NCBI GenBank assembly: GCA_007644065.1
Contig: VJWN01000006.1
Coordinates: forward strand, 1,798,001 to 1,862,000
Direction of reading: 5' to 3'
From: Margaritispora aquatica
Taxonomy: Eukaryota > Ascomycota > Leotiomycetes > Helotiales > Discinellaceae
DNA: 64,000 nucleotides
The notes under the pieces were generated by a model, which saw only the letters and a program-made list of their open reading frames with translations, had not been told where the DNA came from and searched no databases. Positions 1 to 11,966 of this stretch are shown piece after piece. The first letter of the stretch is position 1; the number at the start of each line of letters is the position of its first letter. A program made the translations under genes and the position numbers.

Positions 1-227
1 CGAGTGCTTGCTACATGCATCTCAACAGTCATATCTTAAGATGTGTGATTGACGTCTGGAATATGATCAATAATACTCCATGGGGTCTTGAGATTACTTT
101 AAGTACTCCTCTGCAGCCCAACTGCGGGTGCATGTCCCACTTTCAATTCAAGCTTCTCGCAACATCCCCACCATTCAACATACAACTAAACGAATTCACA
201 TCTGGAAGACTTCCACCAACTGTTACC

Positions 228-557
228 ATGTGCATCCTCTTCATGAAGGTCTACACATGCATCTGCATCATACCCAGCAAGCCTCAATTTTACTGTGTCA
301 AGCCCTTCTGCCTCTCAGCAAAAGAAATTGACATAATTGAGGACTATTCGTGTCCCTGGTGTGTTGATCAGGCCTCAAAAGATCTTCGTGAAAAGTGTAA
401 GAAGCAGATCAAAGCTCAGGATGTCGAAACTTGTGAAGCACAACTTGATAAAGAGCCAGTCTTGGCTTCACGAGAAGCGTCAAAGGAAAAAGAGCTGTGC
501 ATAGACGTGGCTGAAAAGTTAGTTCGTAAGCTCAGAGAGTTGAATGTAGCGAATTGA
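228..557 (+). CDS. Small MC..YxC cysteine-rich hypothetical protein
   Basis: An open frame from the ATG at 228 gives 109 aa. It begins MCILFMKVYTCICII, has a later CPWC pair near residue 41, and ends in a charged, helix-prone lysine/glutamate-rich tail. The opening Met-Cys, six or seven residues, then Y-x-C resembles the three mini-proteins at 19.3-21.5 kb. The same frame is open further upstream to an ATG at 15, but 228 was chosen because the MC start matches that group. Cysteine spacing suggests metal binding or disulfides; function unknown. The window edge is close, so an upstream exon cannot be excluded. Confidence 0.4.
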   Translation: MCILFMKVYTCICIIPSKPQFYCVKPFCLSAKEIDIIEDYSCPWCVDQASKDLREKCKKQIKAQDVETCEAQLDKEPVLASREASKEKELCIDVAEKLVRKLRELNVAN

Positions 558-1482
558 GGGTGTAAGGCGGGCTTTGCTTCGAGGATTCCTGGTTTTTGTG
601 AGGGAGATAGAGGAGAGGAAGATATGGTTTGATAGAAGGGTTATTGAGGTCACTCAAGTCGAATTGAGTATCCTTTTGCTTGATTTGTTTTCTGGTCTGA
701 ATCCGCAACCCAGGCACTGCAGAAGGCAACTTGGTCCTTTTGTGTGTTGTTCAAATTGTTGAAAGTTTGTTTCTTTAACATATATGTGGCACAGTAAGCA
801 AAAGAAAGAGTATCTACACAATGATCTTTCCCTGGGGAGTTTCGGGGGTAGAATCCAGCAAATAGTGGGCAAATATGGTCGTCAAATTTGTGCCATCATC
901 CACTTCTCTACTGGGTACTGTCGAGGCCTCTATCACCCTCACAGCACCCGGCCCTGCTCATTGTAAACCGAATTAAATGTGCTCAAACACGCAACTTTTT
1001 CGGTCGAACATATAATATTCATCAATCTAAGATTAGTCTAGCGATATAATAACGTCATAGGGAATCGTGAGCCTGAGATTTCTCTGAAGAAATGATTTGA
1101 TGTGGCCAGGATGGCTAGCTGATGATTCCCTCAGCCTCGGGGTGGGTTGCGCAATGTGAGTTTGGTGGCTCTTCTGGTTGTTTGTTAATTTGCCAATGTT
1201 AGCTTCTACTGATCGATAGTATAGTGCAAATGTCTTTTGTGGATGTTCAATTCTTTTGCACACACAGTAACGCGGGGAATTTTCTACAAACTTTGAGCTT
1301 TTCGTATCGCTCGCTTTCTTCTGGTGCTGCAAACGTTACAAAATGGCATTGAACAGGCGCTTGCTGACTTAGTCGCAGATCTTGCACCCAGTGACTAGAA
1401 GTGAAATTATATTGCTTTGGCGACTAAAGGGAAACATTGCTACATAGTTGGCATTGCTCATTCCTCTTCTTTCACTTCATCC
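558..1482. other. Intergenic, 0.9 kb
   Basis: Only short overlapping frames without recognisable motifs. It holds the 3' flanks of the convergent neighbours; no RNA gene or repeat seen. Confidence 0.4.
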
Positions 1483-2469
1483 CTACTTCTTGACAATACT
1501 CCCATGGATGGTCCTCCTACCGTCCACAACAAAATCACTCCCATTTAGAAGAATAAGCTGACCATGAACCTCCAGGTCACCCAGTACATGCAACCTTCCA
1601 TTTAGAGTCAAAGCTCCATGAACAGAGAGCGTTTGCCTATCACTCAAGTCAGCAAACATGCAGCCCAAAATCATAAGAATACTGACACTTCGACATCTCC
1701 ATCAATCGTACACGAGGAACTAGGCTCAATCTTTCCCGCAATCTTCAACTGGTACTTTGATCCTGGTGGCCCATACCCCTGTAGCTTGAGACTACTCATA
1801 GCCCTGACATCTCCATCAATCTGAACCCAGCCTTTGATCTCAGTTTTACCGCTCGACTTCACGGATCCTAAAATATGGATACCCTTCTCTCCGCCGTCGA
1901 TCGTGACACTGCCGCTTGCGTCTACTTTGCCAGCCACAGTGATTCCGTTATAAAGTCCGTCCGCACATTAGCAAGGTTAGAGTTAAACAAGGTTGAGAAT
2001 GTGCATACTCAATTGATCCACTCGCATCGACCTTCTCAGATACATCGACATTATTCCTCAATTTCACAGAACCACTTGCGTCCACCTTCCCAACTACCAC
2101 AATAGTGCCATCCAAGACGACAGAACTAGACGAGGACACTTTGCCTTCCACCGTGACATGATTCGATAATGTCACGCTCGATGAGCCTTTTACTGCACCA
2201 AGAATGTGCAGCGGGCCTTCAAGATTTACAGAATGGGAGGCACTGATGCCGTTCGACTCGGGTACTTTCTCTGGTGGAGAGAGTGGGGTTTTGAAGCCTG
2301 GCTTGCGTATTGGCGCAGATGCGGGTAGAGATGTGGAACCTGCTACTGAGCTGGTGTCCGTTTCTGAGTAGGCGGGTGGTGCGTTGTTGATGTCTAGTAA
2401 GCCCTCCTCGATGTGTGATGGTGTTGCTGATTGCTGGGCGTCCTTCGGATCTGATGGGATGAGAGTCAT
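1483..2469 (-). CDS. Bactofilin-like repeat protein
   Basis: Three exons join in phase: 2469-2009, 1914-1687 and 1636-1483, giving 280 aa. The donor of intron 2 is GTCAGT and its acceptor GATAG. After a disordered N-terminus with PPAYSE (about residues 30-36), the rest is short turns of alternating small, hydrophobic and glycine residues, such as VEGKVSSSSSVVLDG, GKVDASGSV and LNGRLHVLGDLEVHGQL. This spacing is what is expected of a right-handed beta-helix of the bactofilin / polymer-forming cytoskeletal family (PF04519). There is no signal peptide or membrane segment, so it is probably cytosolic. In bacteria the family forms filaments; a role here is not known. Family call is from the pattern alone. 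Confidence 0.7.
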
Positions 2470-3426
2470 TTTGAGTTTTTAATTGAGTGCGGTTTGGTTC
2501 AGTGTATGAAACTTGAGTATTGATATAATGATTTGAGGGAGATGATGATGGAGATGCGAGTGGCGTGACAGAGGGTAAATATCACGTGATTAACTTGAAT
2601 GAGAATGATTTCGAACAGAAAATTTGGGACGAAGTTCCAGAGTCTCCTCAGAATGAAGCTTTTGATATCCTATTATATCTTCCGGTAGGGATTTCAATCT
2701 GCTGATCATTGCTGACGCGGCGACTCTAGGCTGTCATTTTCGGACAACCCCGCTGCAGCTTCCCAACTTGGACTTTCAGCTGGAGGATCATGTGATTTGA
2801 CACACGTCTCAGCTGGCCTTAAGTAGATATTGTGTGTAGAAAACTCATGGGCCCAGAGGTAGTTGGTGCGATGTGTAGTTTTTAAAATGAGGTGACACTA
2901 GATTGGCTGTATGAATAAATGCGCAAAGGAAGCATACTATGTACCTTAGGTGGGTTTCACAGACTTCTAGTCACGTTTCTCTCCTTACTTTCTCGCTTCG
3001 GCAATCAGACGTTTTTCAGTTTGATGATTCACCATTTGGGAAAAGCAGTTCACCGGTTGAGAATACCAGAATGTTCTCGATCATGAAATCGATCATGAAA
3101 ACACTGGGAATAATACAATATGCGCTTACGTATATAAAAATCAAGCAGAAGTTCAGGCCATGTCTTTCAACACTTCCCAAAACTATCATACTCAACCAAC
3201 ACATTTGCCAAATCTTTCAACCACAACTCGCAACTATCGAAGATCAACTAACACTTTCAAGCACTAAAATCTGCCAAGTTGTGCAGCACACTCAGTACTC
3301 AAAGCGATTCCAGCAGCGCTTCACCAGCACAGGCGGAAAAGCGCCGTGATCCTACGCACCACTGGAGCGTCCACGAAATTCAGCACGACAGACAAAGCTC
3401 ATACTACCACCGATTTGCTGTAGGAA
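2470..3426. other. Intergenic, 5' flank of two divergent genes
   Basis: A TATA-like GTATATAAAAA lies near 3130, followed by an ATG at 3160 that opens only a 36-codon frame. This may be the promoter and leader of the gene at about 3.4-4.35 kb. Otherwise AT-rich with no recognised element. Confidence 0.35.
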
Positions 3427-4352
3427 TGATCAAACAGAGAATCAAGCAAATAGAAAGATGCGCAGAGAACCATCAGTCACTCTTCGGTCAGTGCATAGAG
3501 TACCTTGAGAGAGGAATTAATTCAGCAAAGCTTGAAACGAACGAGGTAGATAGTCCATCAAAGGAACGAAAGGAATGGAAGACAGAGACAGACTTGATGG
3601 ATCCCACCGATATGGTAGAACTACTGCAGTCACATAAGACGTTTGAGGACATAAAATAGAATGTTATCCGGCGTCTTTGGGGAGCATTAAGTGAAGAGAG
3701 CAATGCGGCTGCTAAGGAAGGGACACATTGTACTGAAAACAAAAACTGCTAGGGTGCGACGAAAAAAATCACACCATCGGTCAAGCTGGTTGTCATATGC
3801 GAACCCTGTCTGGAAAGGGAAGTGGAAGCTTTCGAGCGGTACAACCATGCAAGGGCAGTGAAAGCCAAGCTGGTAGCTGAGAAACAAGCGGAAGAGGTGG
3901 AAGTCGCCAAGAGCAAGGGTCTTGACGCAAGCCAGAATGTGGCGGGTACGCCAGACGGGAATTTCGGGTCGGAACAAGCAAACCCATTGAAACTCGTTGA
4001 GGCGATGGAGAAATTGCACCTCAAGGGCGACGCCTGTAATGTGGAGAAATTGATCGCTGAGAATAAAGAGCAGATGAGTATTAATGGCTTGCAAGCCCAG
4101 CTCTCTCACTTAGTCGACGCATCTAGAAAAGCAAACCAAATCCACGAGGATCTTGAAACAAACTATAACCAGATCCAAGACACACAATCGTCTATCGACG
4201 AAGAGAAAGCAGCCGCTGAATTGGAGGAAGTAAAGGCCGTGCAGAAGAACTGCCGACACGCTGTGATTGAAGCTGCTGTTATTTATAATGGCTGTGTCTA
4301 TAAATCTGGTACAGTCAATAATACGGAAGTTGGAATTATATGTGAGGCATGA
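3427..4352 (+). CDS. Hypothetical charged coiled-coil-like protein (model uncertain)
   Basis: Two frames look coding: one ending with a stop at 3657-3659 (in-frame ATG at 3427) and one open from 3753 to 4352. A possible intron from the GTAGAA at 3615 to the CTAG at 3752 joins them in phase. The second part is rich in A, E, K, Q and L with heptad-like spacing (ERYNHARAVKAKLVAEKQ, then DLETNYNQIQDTQSSIDEEK), which suggests a coiled coil. No known domain recognised. The start is unresolved because the frame is open upstream of 3427 to about 3252 without an ATG. It could be a decayed gene. Confidence 0.4.
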
Positions 4353-5449
4353 GTTGACAGCGGCCCAGGCAGCTTTGGCTCTCAGATTGAAGAGGAGGTC
4401 CGGACAAGTGGCAGGTGGCGGGGAAGCCACTGAATGGTGAGAGAGGGGCTGACAAGGATTCAATTTGGGATATAGTCTGGGTCGAGAAGTCAGTATTTTA
4501 GGTTAGACATTTGCTTTGTAAGAGAATATCGTGATGTTGTGTAAAATTAGATATTAACGTTGGTTGGTCTACGAATAGATTATCGATAATTTCAAAATTT
4601 TTCCAAGTTTTCAGATTGCAACCGAAGTTCCTACCAGTAGTATGATAATAAAAAATATCTAAATCACAGATTGAAATAAAAAAAGCAGAGAATAAAAGTG
4701 GCCTATTTAAGCTTCGTGGCCGATCTAGAACTAGAATTTAAAGTTTTGAAGAAAATACAGAAAAAAGGGGTTTCTTTTTCTGTTTTGGATGTATAGTAAG
4801 AGTCTATGTTTTAGCCTGATAGCCAATATAGGAATAAGATGGTGAATGACTGACGACATATATAAGCAAGGAAATACAATACAATTAAATTGAATGAAAG
4901 AGGGATGAACTTATCTTAGCCTACAATCAATCAGGGGATCAAAGGAAGGGCTCCCGCGGGTACCCAAACATCTACCATAGCGAATCATATCATGTAGTCA
5001 ACCTGATTGAGGGGATGCCATTACGACCGCTACGCCACATGAGAACCTATTAGCATTGACATCTGTTGTAGGGTTGAAATTCGGGGCTTAAGGGAATTTA
5101 CAAACCTAAGCGAGGGCCGAAAATCCCCCTTCGCGTTGCGCACGGCAACCCGTGACGAGGTATCACGAAATGGGCAGAAGGCTTGGTAAATTCGCTGTCA
5201 ATGTCACTGTCACTGTCACTGTCATTGATGAATTTCAAACTCAGCCTGGTTGAACCGTGGTTTGGACGCGAGTTTCTTGGAGCGCGACATCGGTTTCTTC
5301 GGTTGTCCTTGACGTGTTTCTTTCTTCATTCATTCGCGCCATACCATTACCTCTGCGCATGTTGGAAACTTCAACCTGTGTTGATAGCAAGACACTTAAT
5401 TACCTCTGTGAAGCTCTTCTGCTTTATCTGAAGCTTACCAATAACCACC
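4353..5449. other. AT-rich intergenic, with TGTCAC repeat
   Basis: The first 550 bases are strongly AT-rich with no gene. A short run of TGTCAC units (about four) sits at 5202-5225, some 225 bases before the ATG at 5450. No RNA gene recognised. Confidence 0.4.
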
Positions 5450-6528
5450 ATGTCGCGTTTAAACTTTAAAATCCCACTGCCACAGCTCAGCTACGAGAAA
5501 GTCTTTCACGTCACGCCTGCAGAATGCACAGAAAAGACCGCAATCTTCCTGGCATTTCATAGATCTATCACTCCCGAATTCGTAACCGATTTTAACAACT
5601 TATATGACAGCAGGGACTATCTGGACGATAGACTTGCCACGGAGATGGTCCAGCTCTTTGTTGAGAATTATCTGCCAAAGGTCCAAGCATTCATGGCCGG
5701 TATCCCGGCAGAGGATATCAGCCATCATATCAAACGCATGCTGCGAAGAAATTGGATGGATGCGGATTCAGAAGAAAGAGACGAGGTCAGAAAGCTGCGG
5801 CTCACGGTGTACCTCCCCCGAGAGCTCGATAGCTACGAGGACCCGCGTCCAAATTTTGGCCGCATGATTAAAAATCCATGGCGTAGAGATAACCCCAATG
5901 ACGATGCGTTGCTGAGCAAAAAGCGCAAACGCAACTCTCTGGACTCGGGTGGATCTCGATCTGGAACATTGGATGACAAGTATGCTGTCGCTCCGCTCGA
6001 AGTAAGTGCTCTCATGCAGCCGATCAGGTCCCACGGACAATCTACTAAGATGTGACTGGATCAAAACTCCAACTCAGCAGATGCCCAATACCCTATCAGC
6101 AGATCTGGGCAAATCACGTCCCAGGAAGTCAGGAAAGACTTTACATTGACGGAAGAACAAAACCGAAGACTTCATTTTGCGCGGCAGAGAAGAGATCAGC
6201 AGGTTGATAAGAAGAATCACCAATGGCAAACAACTAAGAACAAGTATGAGAACTTGTATGGAAAATCTATACAGGCTATGTTGCGCTACGACCTTGGCAT
6301 GAGATTGCTCGTATTGGGCAAGGAATTAGGTGAATGCATCGTCTTTGATCATTTGAGCAAGAATGAACCTAGCTACTTAAAGGCCTACGGCTATACCTCC
6401 CTTACTCTTTGTGACTTGGATGAATTCCACACCCTAAAGCTATGACTAAAGCAACGATTGTTCGCAACCACAAAAACTTTAAGCTAGCGATGGAAGATTT
6501 GATAAATGTTAAACACGTAAAATTCTGA
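5450..6528 (+). pseudogene. Decaying copy of the 7.3-8.8 kb paralogue
   Basis: Exons 5450-6001 and 6125-6445 join in phase (GTAAGT donor, CCCAG acceptor) into 290 codons. The product aligns along its length with the gene at 7312-8793: ETTTIFLAYH versus EKTAIFLAFH, FMLRNGWMEDGSEE versus RMLRRNWMDADSEE, and GIVFDHLSEHAPKYLKDYGY versus CIVFDHLSKNEPSYLKAYGY. The frame stops at 6445, where the second copy has a GTGAGT donor; here the aligned bases are ATGAAT. Just past the stop, in another frame, a short match to the missing third exon remains (TIVRNHKNFKL versus TIKHKGDFQL) and ends in TGA at 6526. So the last exon is lost. A shorter protein may still be made. Family unknown. Confidence 0.6.
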
Positions 6529-7311
6529 AAAGAGCATACGATTACATATAAAGCTAAAGTATAAGTATAAATGATAAGAGGCACGACTGACATTGGAACT
6601 CAAGGACCATGTATGCTTTTCAAGGAGGTCTGCGATGTCGAATATGATTGGCACGAATTTTGTAATGAGGATATGTGGTGGAGACTCAAGCCATTATTTC
6701 GTATAGATAGAATAGAAGATAATGTTCAACGAGAACAGACTTCTGGAAAACAGAGAAATACTCGAGAATTCCACAGCTATATCTTTTATTGCTGGCTATT
6801 TCCATAACCATCAGAATTTAAGAGGTGAGGTTACATAGTGAACCATCAAAGTCCAGGAATAAAGATGGAATTGAGACAATCCAGAAGTGTGAAACTGGAA
6901 TAGAGACTTGTGCAAAATCCGTTAAGGACAATAAATTGAAGAACTGAAATAATAATCGCAGACAGTAAGATTCTCGAAAAAGTCGAGACAAGGCACTACG
7001 AGACGAATTAGCGACGACTCACGATGGTTGTTTACTTACCTCCAACCCAACCTAAAAAATCTCCCAGATTGTACTCACATACTCTCAAGGCAGAGAATTG
7101 TCTTCAGCTACCTCTCTGACTCTCTTCTCAATCTAAACAACAGGTTGGGCTGCCTCTCAAGGCTGATTGTCCTCATCGCAGCCGATCTTGAGCAATTTCG
7201 CAGAAACCTGTTGTCAAATCTTTTGAATTTCACAATCCTATCACGAAGTCAAAACTTGAGATAACACTTTAATTTTTCATCCTAATACAAACTCTTTAGG
7301 TTAAAGACAGG
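6529..7311. other. Intergenic between the two paralogues
   Basis: A 78-codon open stretch at 6571-6807 has no match to the second copy's C-terminal region that I can see. No other element recognised. Confidence 0.35.
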
Positions 7312-8793
7312 ATGTGCCGACTGAAATTCACAAAGGTGCTTTCGCCATCAACAGCCACAATACCGCACCTCCTAGTCACCGCTGACTGCGATGAAACAAC
7401 CACTATCTTCCTCGCGTACCACGCTGTGGTGACTCCGCACTTCCTCAAGTCTTACAAGCAACTCTCTGCCTACAACGGTCTTACGGAGCGGGGTTTGATG
7501 AAAGACATGGCGGAGCTGCTCGTGGGACACTATTTCGACACATTGGACCAATTCATGGGCGGGATTGTCAGGGAGCTTGTTGTGGCTGATGTGGAGTTCA
7601 TGCTACGTAATGGATGGATGGAAGATGGCTCTGAGGAGAAGAAGCTGGCGAGGCGTGTTAGGCTCGTGCTGCGTGTCTCGGAGGATTTGGATGCTGGTCG
7701 CGGCAAGCAACCCGATTTTTACAAGATGGCTTATGATCCTTGGCATGGAATTCCGGATGAGGACGACTTGGAAGGTGGGAGAGAAGGACCTCATGGTCGA
7801 TCCAGGAGGAATGGGAGGAGGTCTTCAAAGGCAGCTGCAGAGGTATGTAGCCCTCCAAATCTCAAAGCTAGGCTTGAAGAAGCCCATGTTGCTAATGAGA
7901 AAAAAACCAGACCCCAGGTTCAAACTCTTCGAATAACCCCCCGCCAGCTCGATGACCGAATTACCCGCATCAAAGCCACCGAGTCGAGCCGCGACACCAC
8001 CTGAGTAAGGGTGAAAACAATAGACTTCATGCGGCAAGACACAGACGCGAGCAACATCAAGCCAAGAGACAGGAAAATTGGGAAGCGTCGCGTCGTAAGT
8101 ATGAGGCCTTCTACGGCGCGTCTATCTCAGCGATGCTCTCGTATGACGTCTCGATGAATCTGATGCTGTTGGGGAAATGCCTCACAGAGGGGATTGTGTT
8201 TGATCATCTGAGCGAGCATGCGCCCAAGTATCTGAAGGACTATGGATATCCCACGCTTGCGCTCTGCGATCTGAGTGAGTTCCTGTCTTGGGTTCCCTGT
8301 GGTATGTTACTCCCACTCTGCAACCTTGATTGGCATTTTAGAGAACAGGACAAGTGATAGACTAACGGAAACACCAGTCCGCGTCCCAAGAGCCTCCATG
8401 ACAATCAAGCACAAAGGCGACTTTCAACTCATCTCTATCCTCGAGCGCCTCCGTAATATGCGTCACGCAGTTGCACACACCAATCAACCAAATCTCGTTA
8501 TCATTCACAGCATGTTTTCCGACCTGTGTATCTTTTCTGAAATGTTCAAGGATAGTCAGCGCAGGATTTTCATTCGAATGATCCGCAACGAACTGAAAGA
8601 GATTATTGACAAGGAGAAACGCGACAGGAAGAGTGCGAGCGATACTGTGGATGTTGATGCTGAAACGGTGGTCGAATTGAAAAATCTGGCTGATACAGCT
8701 GCGATTGTGCAGTTGCTTGATGGGACTGCTGCTGGCAAAAGTCGTCCTGATGATGATATTACCGGAAGAGATGGTGGTGATACTGAGAAATAA
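7312..8793 (+). CDS. Unknown-family protein, intact paralogue
   Basis: Exons 7312-7842, 8010-8274 and 8378-8793 join in phase into 403 aa. The protein has an N-terminal helical part (about residues 1-130) with TTIFLAYH and FMLRNGWMEDGSEE, a basic low-complexity linker (RSRRNGRRSSK) at the first intron, a second conserved part with GIVFDHLSEHAPKYLKDYGY, and a C-terminal helical region with RLRNMRHAVAHT. No signal peptide or membrane segment. RHAVAHT recalls the short HxxxH-type helices of some nuclease-associated proteins, but that is not enough for a call. I do not recognise the family. The start ATG aligns with the start of the upstream copy. Confidence 0.8.
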
Positions 8794-9827
8794 GTGGTGA
8801 GTGATTTTGCTGATGTGCATGATTTCACTTTGCAGATGGTTGAGAGGTTTTTATGTAACGTCTGAGTTGATAGCAAGCTTAGATCATGCTGCTAAATTTC
8901 TGTTTAGCAGCTCGAGTTTAACAATAATAGTAAAGCTCAGCTTCATAGGGATTTCTCAGCAATCAGTGCATTCTTAATATTTCCTAGGAAAGCAGGATAT
9001 ATTACACTTGGAAGGGCGTAAAGACCAAACGGTCTCCTGTACTCTTCAGTTTTAGTAATACTGCAGTGAAATGAATTCCATTACCTCGCCTCTCCCAGCG
9101 CTTGTGAATATCAAATCACTTCTCACCTTGGGCAAGTTAATCTGTGATGTCATGCTGCTCAGCTTTGTGAACCCGTGCACTACTGATCTAGAGTGTGGAG
9201 AGCAGAACGTGTCAGGACAGTGCTCAAGCTTGGTTGTGTATTAAGAAGTCAGAAATGTATAGTTATATTCTCGGTAGCTCTTAGTAATACGAGGGCTTTT
9301 TTTCTTACTTGTCCTCGGAAGAGGTGTTTACCTACCTAGGTAGGTAAGGTAACGTATTTATCATTCTGAAGTCATGTGATTAAGCGAGAAAATTCACTTC
9401 CACCCGCGCAACTCAGCCTACATTCATAAGCCAAAGTTAAGAAGTCCTAGTTGGCGTAGCGGTTGTAATGGTCGCACGAGCAATCGTGAATCGGGTCCCA
9501 TAATTGATAGGATTCGGTGAGGCCTTCGGGTTGCGTCGATGATCTCCTGATTGGTGTAGGAGTCGTGAGTTCTCCCCCTTATTCTTACCTAACATATATC
9601 AGTCACTTTGTATTTATTCACCATCTTGTATCGGCTATTCGTATATTGTTCATTTTTGATTCAACTAATACTAGATTCTACATACTACATATTTTTTTTT
9701 TTTTTCAATCTTATTCCTAAAAGTATTATATATGAGCTGTCATTGTCCAACACTTTTGTTCCATCTACTATAGCAATATCACCACAACCAGGACAGCCAA
9801 AAAAAAAGCGCTATGCACAAACAAAAC
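8794..9827. other. Intergenic, with a tRNA-like remnant and a palindrome
   Basis: Contains a 16-bp palindrome ACCTACCTAGGTAGGT near 9331-9347 and the tRNA-like sequence described separately. A poly-T run lies near 9690. No protein gene recognised. Confidence 0.4.
9443..9514 (+). other. tRNA-like remnant (weak)
   Basis: A 72-nt stretch has end segments AGTCCTA and TAGGATT that pair over 7 bp with one G-T. A box A-like TGGCGTAGCGG follows. A T-arm position exists (TCGGG / ATTGA) but pairs poorly, and there is no proper seven-base anticodon loop: CACGA-GCAA-TCGTG makes a four-base loop instead. It may be a decayed tRNA or tRNA-derived repeat, or chance. Confidence 0.25.
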
Positions 9828-10724
9828 TCATTCCTCCGCCGGCCACAAGAACCATGCCCCAACAACCACCATCTTCAACCCCGCCGCAATCCACAATACG
9901 CCCGCTGTCCCTATCTCACTTCTTGCCAGCCAACCCCCAACGACCGCACCACATAACAAGAACACCGGCGCGCCAAGTCTTCGATTCCTCTCCACATTCG
10001 CCCTCTTGAACAGCTCCTGATCAGAGAACAGATCGCAATAAATACTCGTCAGCACCACACTCGTCAACGCGTTGAATTTCAACGCCCGACTCGTGACCGC
10101 CTGTCCACAACTCTGAAACGCCACCAGCGCGATGGGGACCAGGACTTTCCAGCCGATGTCGTCTTTCTCCGGGGCGTGAGATGAGAAGAAAGTTAAGATC
10201 ACAGCGGCTCCGATGATGAGCAGGGACTGGAAGAAGAAGGAGAAGCAGAGCACCCATCGTCGTGAGGGACTGAAGAATCGGTGGAATCGTGAGAAGCAGA
10301 AGGAGCCGATGCAGAAAGAGATCAGGGAGACGCTGGATTTGATCCAGCGGTTGGATTCACGGGGTGCGGAGAGCCCGAGACCGATGTAGACTGTGTTTCC
10401 TGGGATGTATTAGTTGTGCTGGATACGAAGAGGTGAGCTGAGATGGGAGGAAGAAATACCGGTTTGCATAGACACGAAGGAGCCCCAGGTTGAGATGGAA
10501 GCGGAGTCGAGAAGACCGGTGATGGTATAGCAGAGGAGGAGGACTACGTCAGCCCAGTCGCGACTGACGTTTACCATCAACTTGTTTCGCCAGTTTGATC
10601 TTGAGGATGAAGATCCATGGCCGAGAAGAGGTTGTTCTTCATCGTTGTTGTGGCCGTTGGTGGTGGGATTTGAGCGGGTTCGTGTGAGACTGCCAGTCAC
10701 GCTGTTTCCTTTCCATGGTGTCAT
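9828..10724 (-). CDS. DUF1275 family multi-pass membrane protein
   Basis: Exons 10724-10460 and 10399-9828, with a 60-bp intron, give 278 aa. After a disordered head with EEQPLLGHG come about six hydrophobic segments. The first pair of conserved stretches, DVVLLLCYTITGLLDSASI and WGSFVSMQTGNTVYIGLGL, fits the YoaK/DUF1275 pattern (PF06912), where G-x-x-D and T-G-N are typical. The TGN spans the intron. Then VTSRALKFNALTSVVLTSIY also fits. Family members are integral membrane proteins of unknown transport role; the location here (plasma or organelle membrane) is not shown. The ATG at 10724 was chosen because the upstream frame has no ATG. Confidence 0.87.
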
Positions 10725-11966
10725 TGTAAGTCGTCTTAACTCTTCGGTAGGCACACGCAGATGAGTACGCTTTGATGGTGAATGAAATTAGAGAAGTGCA
10801 GTGGAGTATTTTGAGTTTGAAAACTTAGCGGCAAGTCTCCACTCACTAGTTCTACAGTATCCGTCTCTCACACTAACGAGTAGCCCCACGCCGACGTCAA
10901 AGCGAATCCAAGTAAAAGCTTTTCACGACGACAAGCTTGATTATGGATACTGTTTGTAATGGACGAAGATTCTTGTTATCACGAGTCGGTTCTGAATGTC
11001 ATAACGAAGCACGAGGCATGAATGACAATAGATACCGACCTACCTTACTTCCCCTCGGTTAGGACTTTATCTTACCAACGGACTAGCATCCCTTGAAAGC
11101 TCAGCTCGAAAAATATACAAGGGATAAGAAGCAGGACATATAAATGCAAGCCAATAAAGCGAATAAGAGCGTCCCAGCATCACCTCGGCACATCGCATAA
11201 CCCAGCTGCTGCAGGTCTAATCCAACTTTCACCTTTCACACCAAACAGCTTATTAGCCAGTCAGCCGTGTCTACCTTACCTTACTCTACCACCTACTTTA
11301 ACCCCTTGCACAATAGCGGAGAATGCTCGCTATTCACAATCCGGAACGCAGCCGGTGGAAGCATCAAGAGCGGGGTATTCTCGGTCAGCCAAGACGGGGG
11401 CTTTTCTCGCTTGCATCCCAAAGCTGGGGTAAAAGCACACCCCATGGGGGAAGACACTCAGGGGTGCTTCGCTTGCGAGATAGTTACTGGTTACACCTCA
11501 ATGCACAAACAACATGTGTGAAAGGAGAGTATTCCTTTCTCGGCCATTTACTGTTTCGTGATCAGAATGAGGAATTGAGGAAAAGGAACGTGGCATCGGT
11601 CCTGTCTCGGGATCGACTGGCGGACATGCTTCGGGTGGGTTGTGCTTTAGTGAGGAGAGATGTGAGTGGATGAGAGGGCGTGCATGCAGATGCGAGAGGT
11701 ATGGAGGTGCTACAGAAGCTAGGTTCAAGTTTATCGTCATCATAATTTTCGAAAACTTGCCGTTACAGTACAGTATCGTACGGTACCTTAGCTAGGAGAA
11801 GCTAAAATATAGCTCCCGCTTGACATTGACATTTCTTGCATAGCTCCCGACCTGTCCGGAGACTTTCTTTAAAGCTTCAATTCCCCGGGAACTACTTACT
11901 ATCACGCAACCTCACACATCACTCTTTCCAGCTTTCTTCTCAGCGAGACGGACAACCAGCCACAAA
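10725..11966. other. Intergenic / divergent promoter region
   Basis: Separates the divergent DUF1275 and oxalate decarboxylase genes. Open stretches at 11267-11673 look non-coding in composition and show no domain. A CTAC/CTTAC-rich patch lies near 11040-11060. No RNA gene recognised. Confidence 0.4.

Noticed and set aside
3160..3270. ATG at 3160 after a TATA-like element as start of the 3.4-4.35 kb gene
   Set aside because: The frame stops after 36 codons and no intron with good sites joins it to the downstream frame.
9331..9347. ACCTACCTAGGTAGGT palindrome as a regulatory site
   Set aside because: Single occurrence, no known factor match and no gene nearby whose control it could explain.
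11267..11673. Two overlapping open frames of 84 and 116 codons
   Set aside because: No motif, no splice partner and composition unlike the neighbouring genes; probably chance frames.
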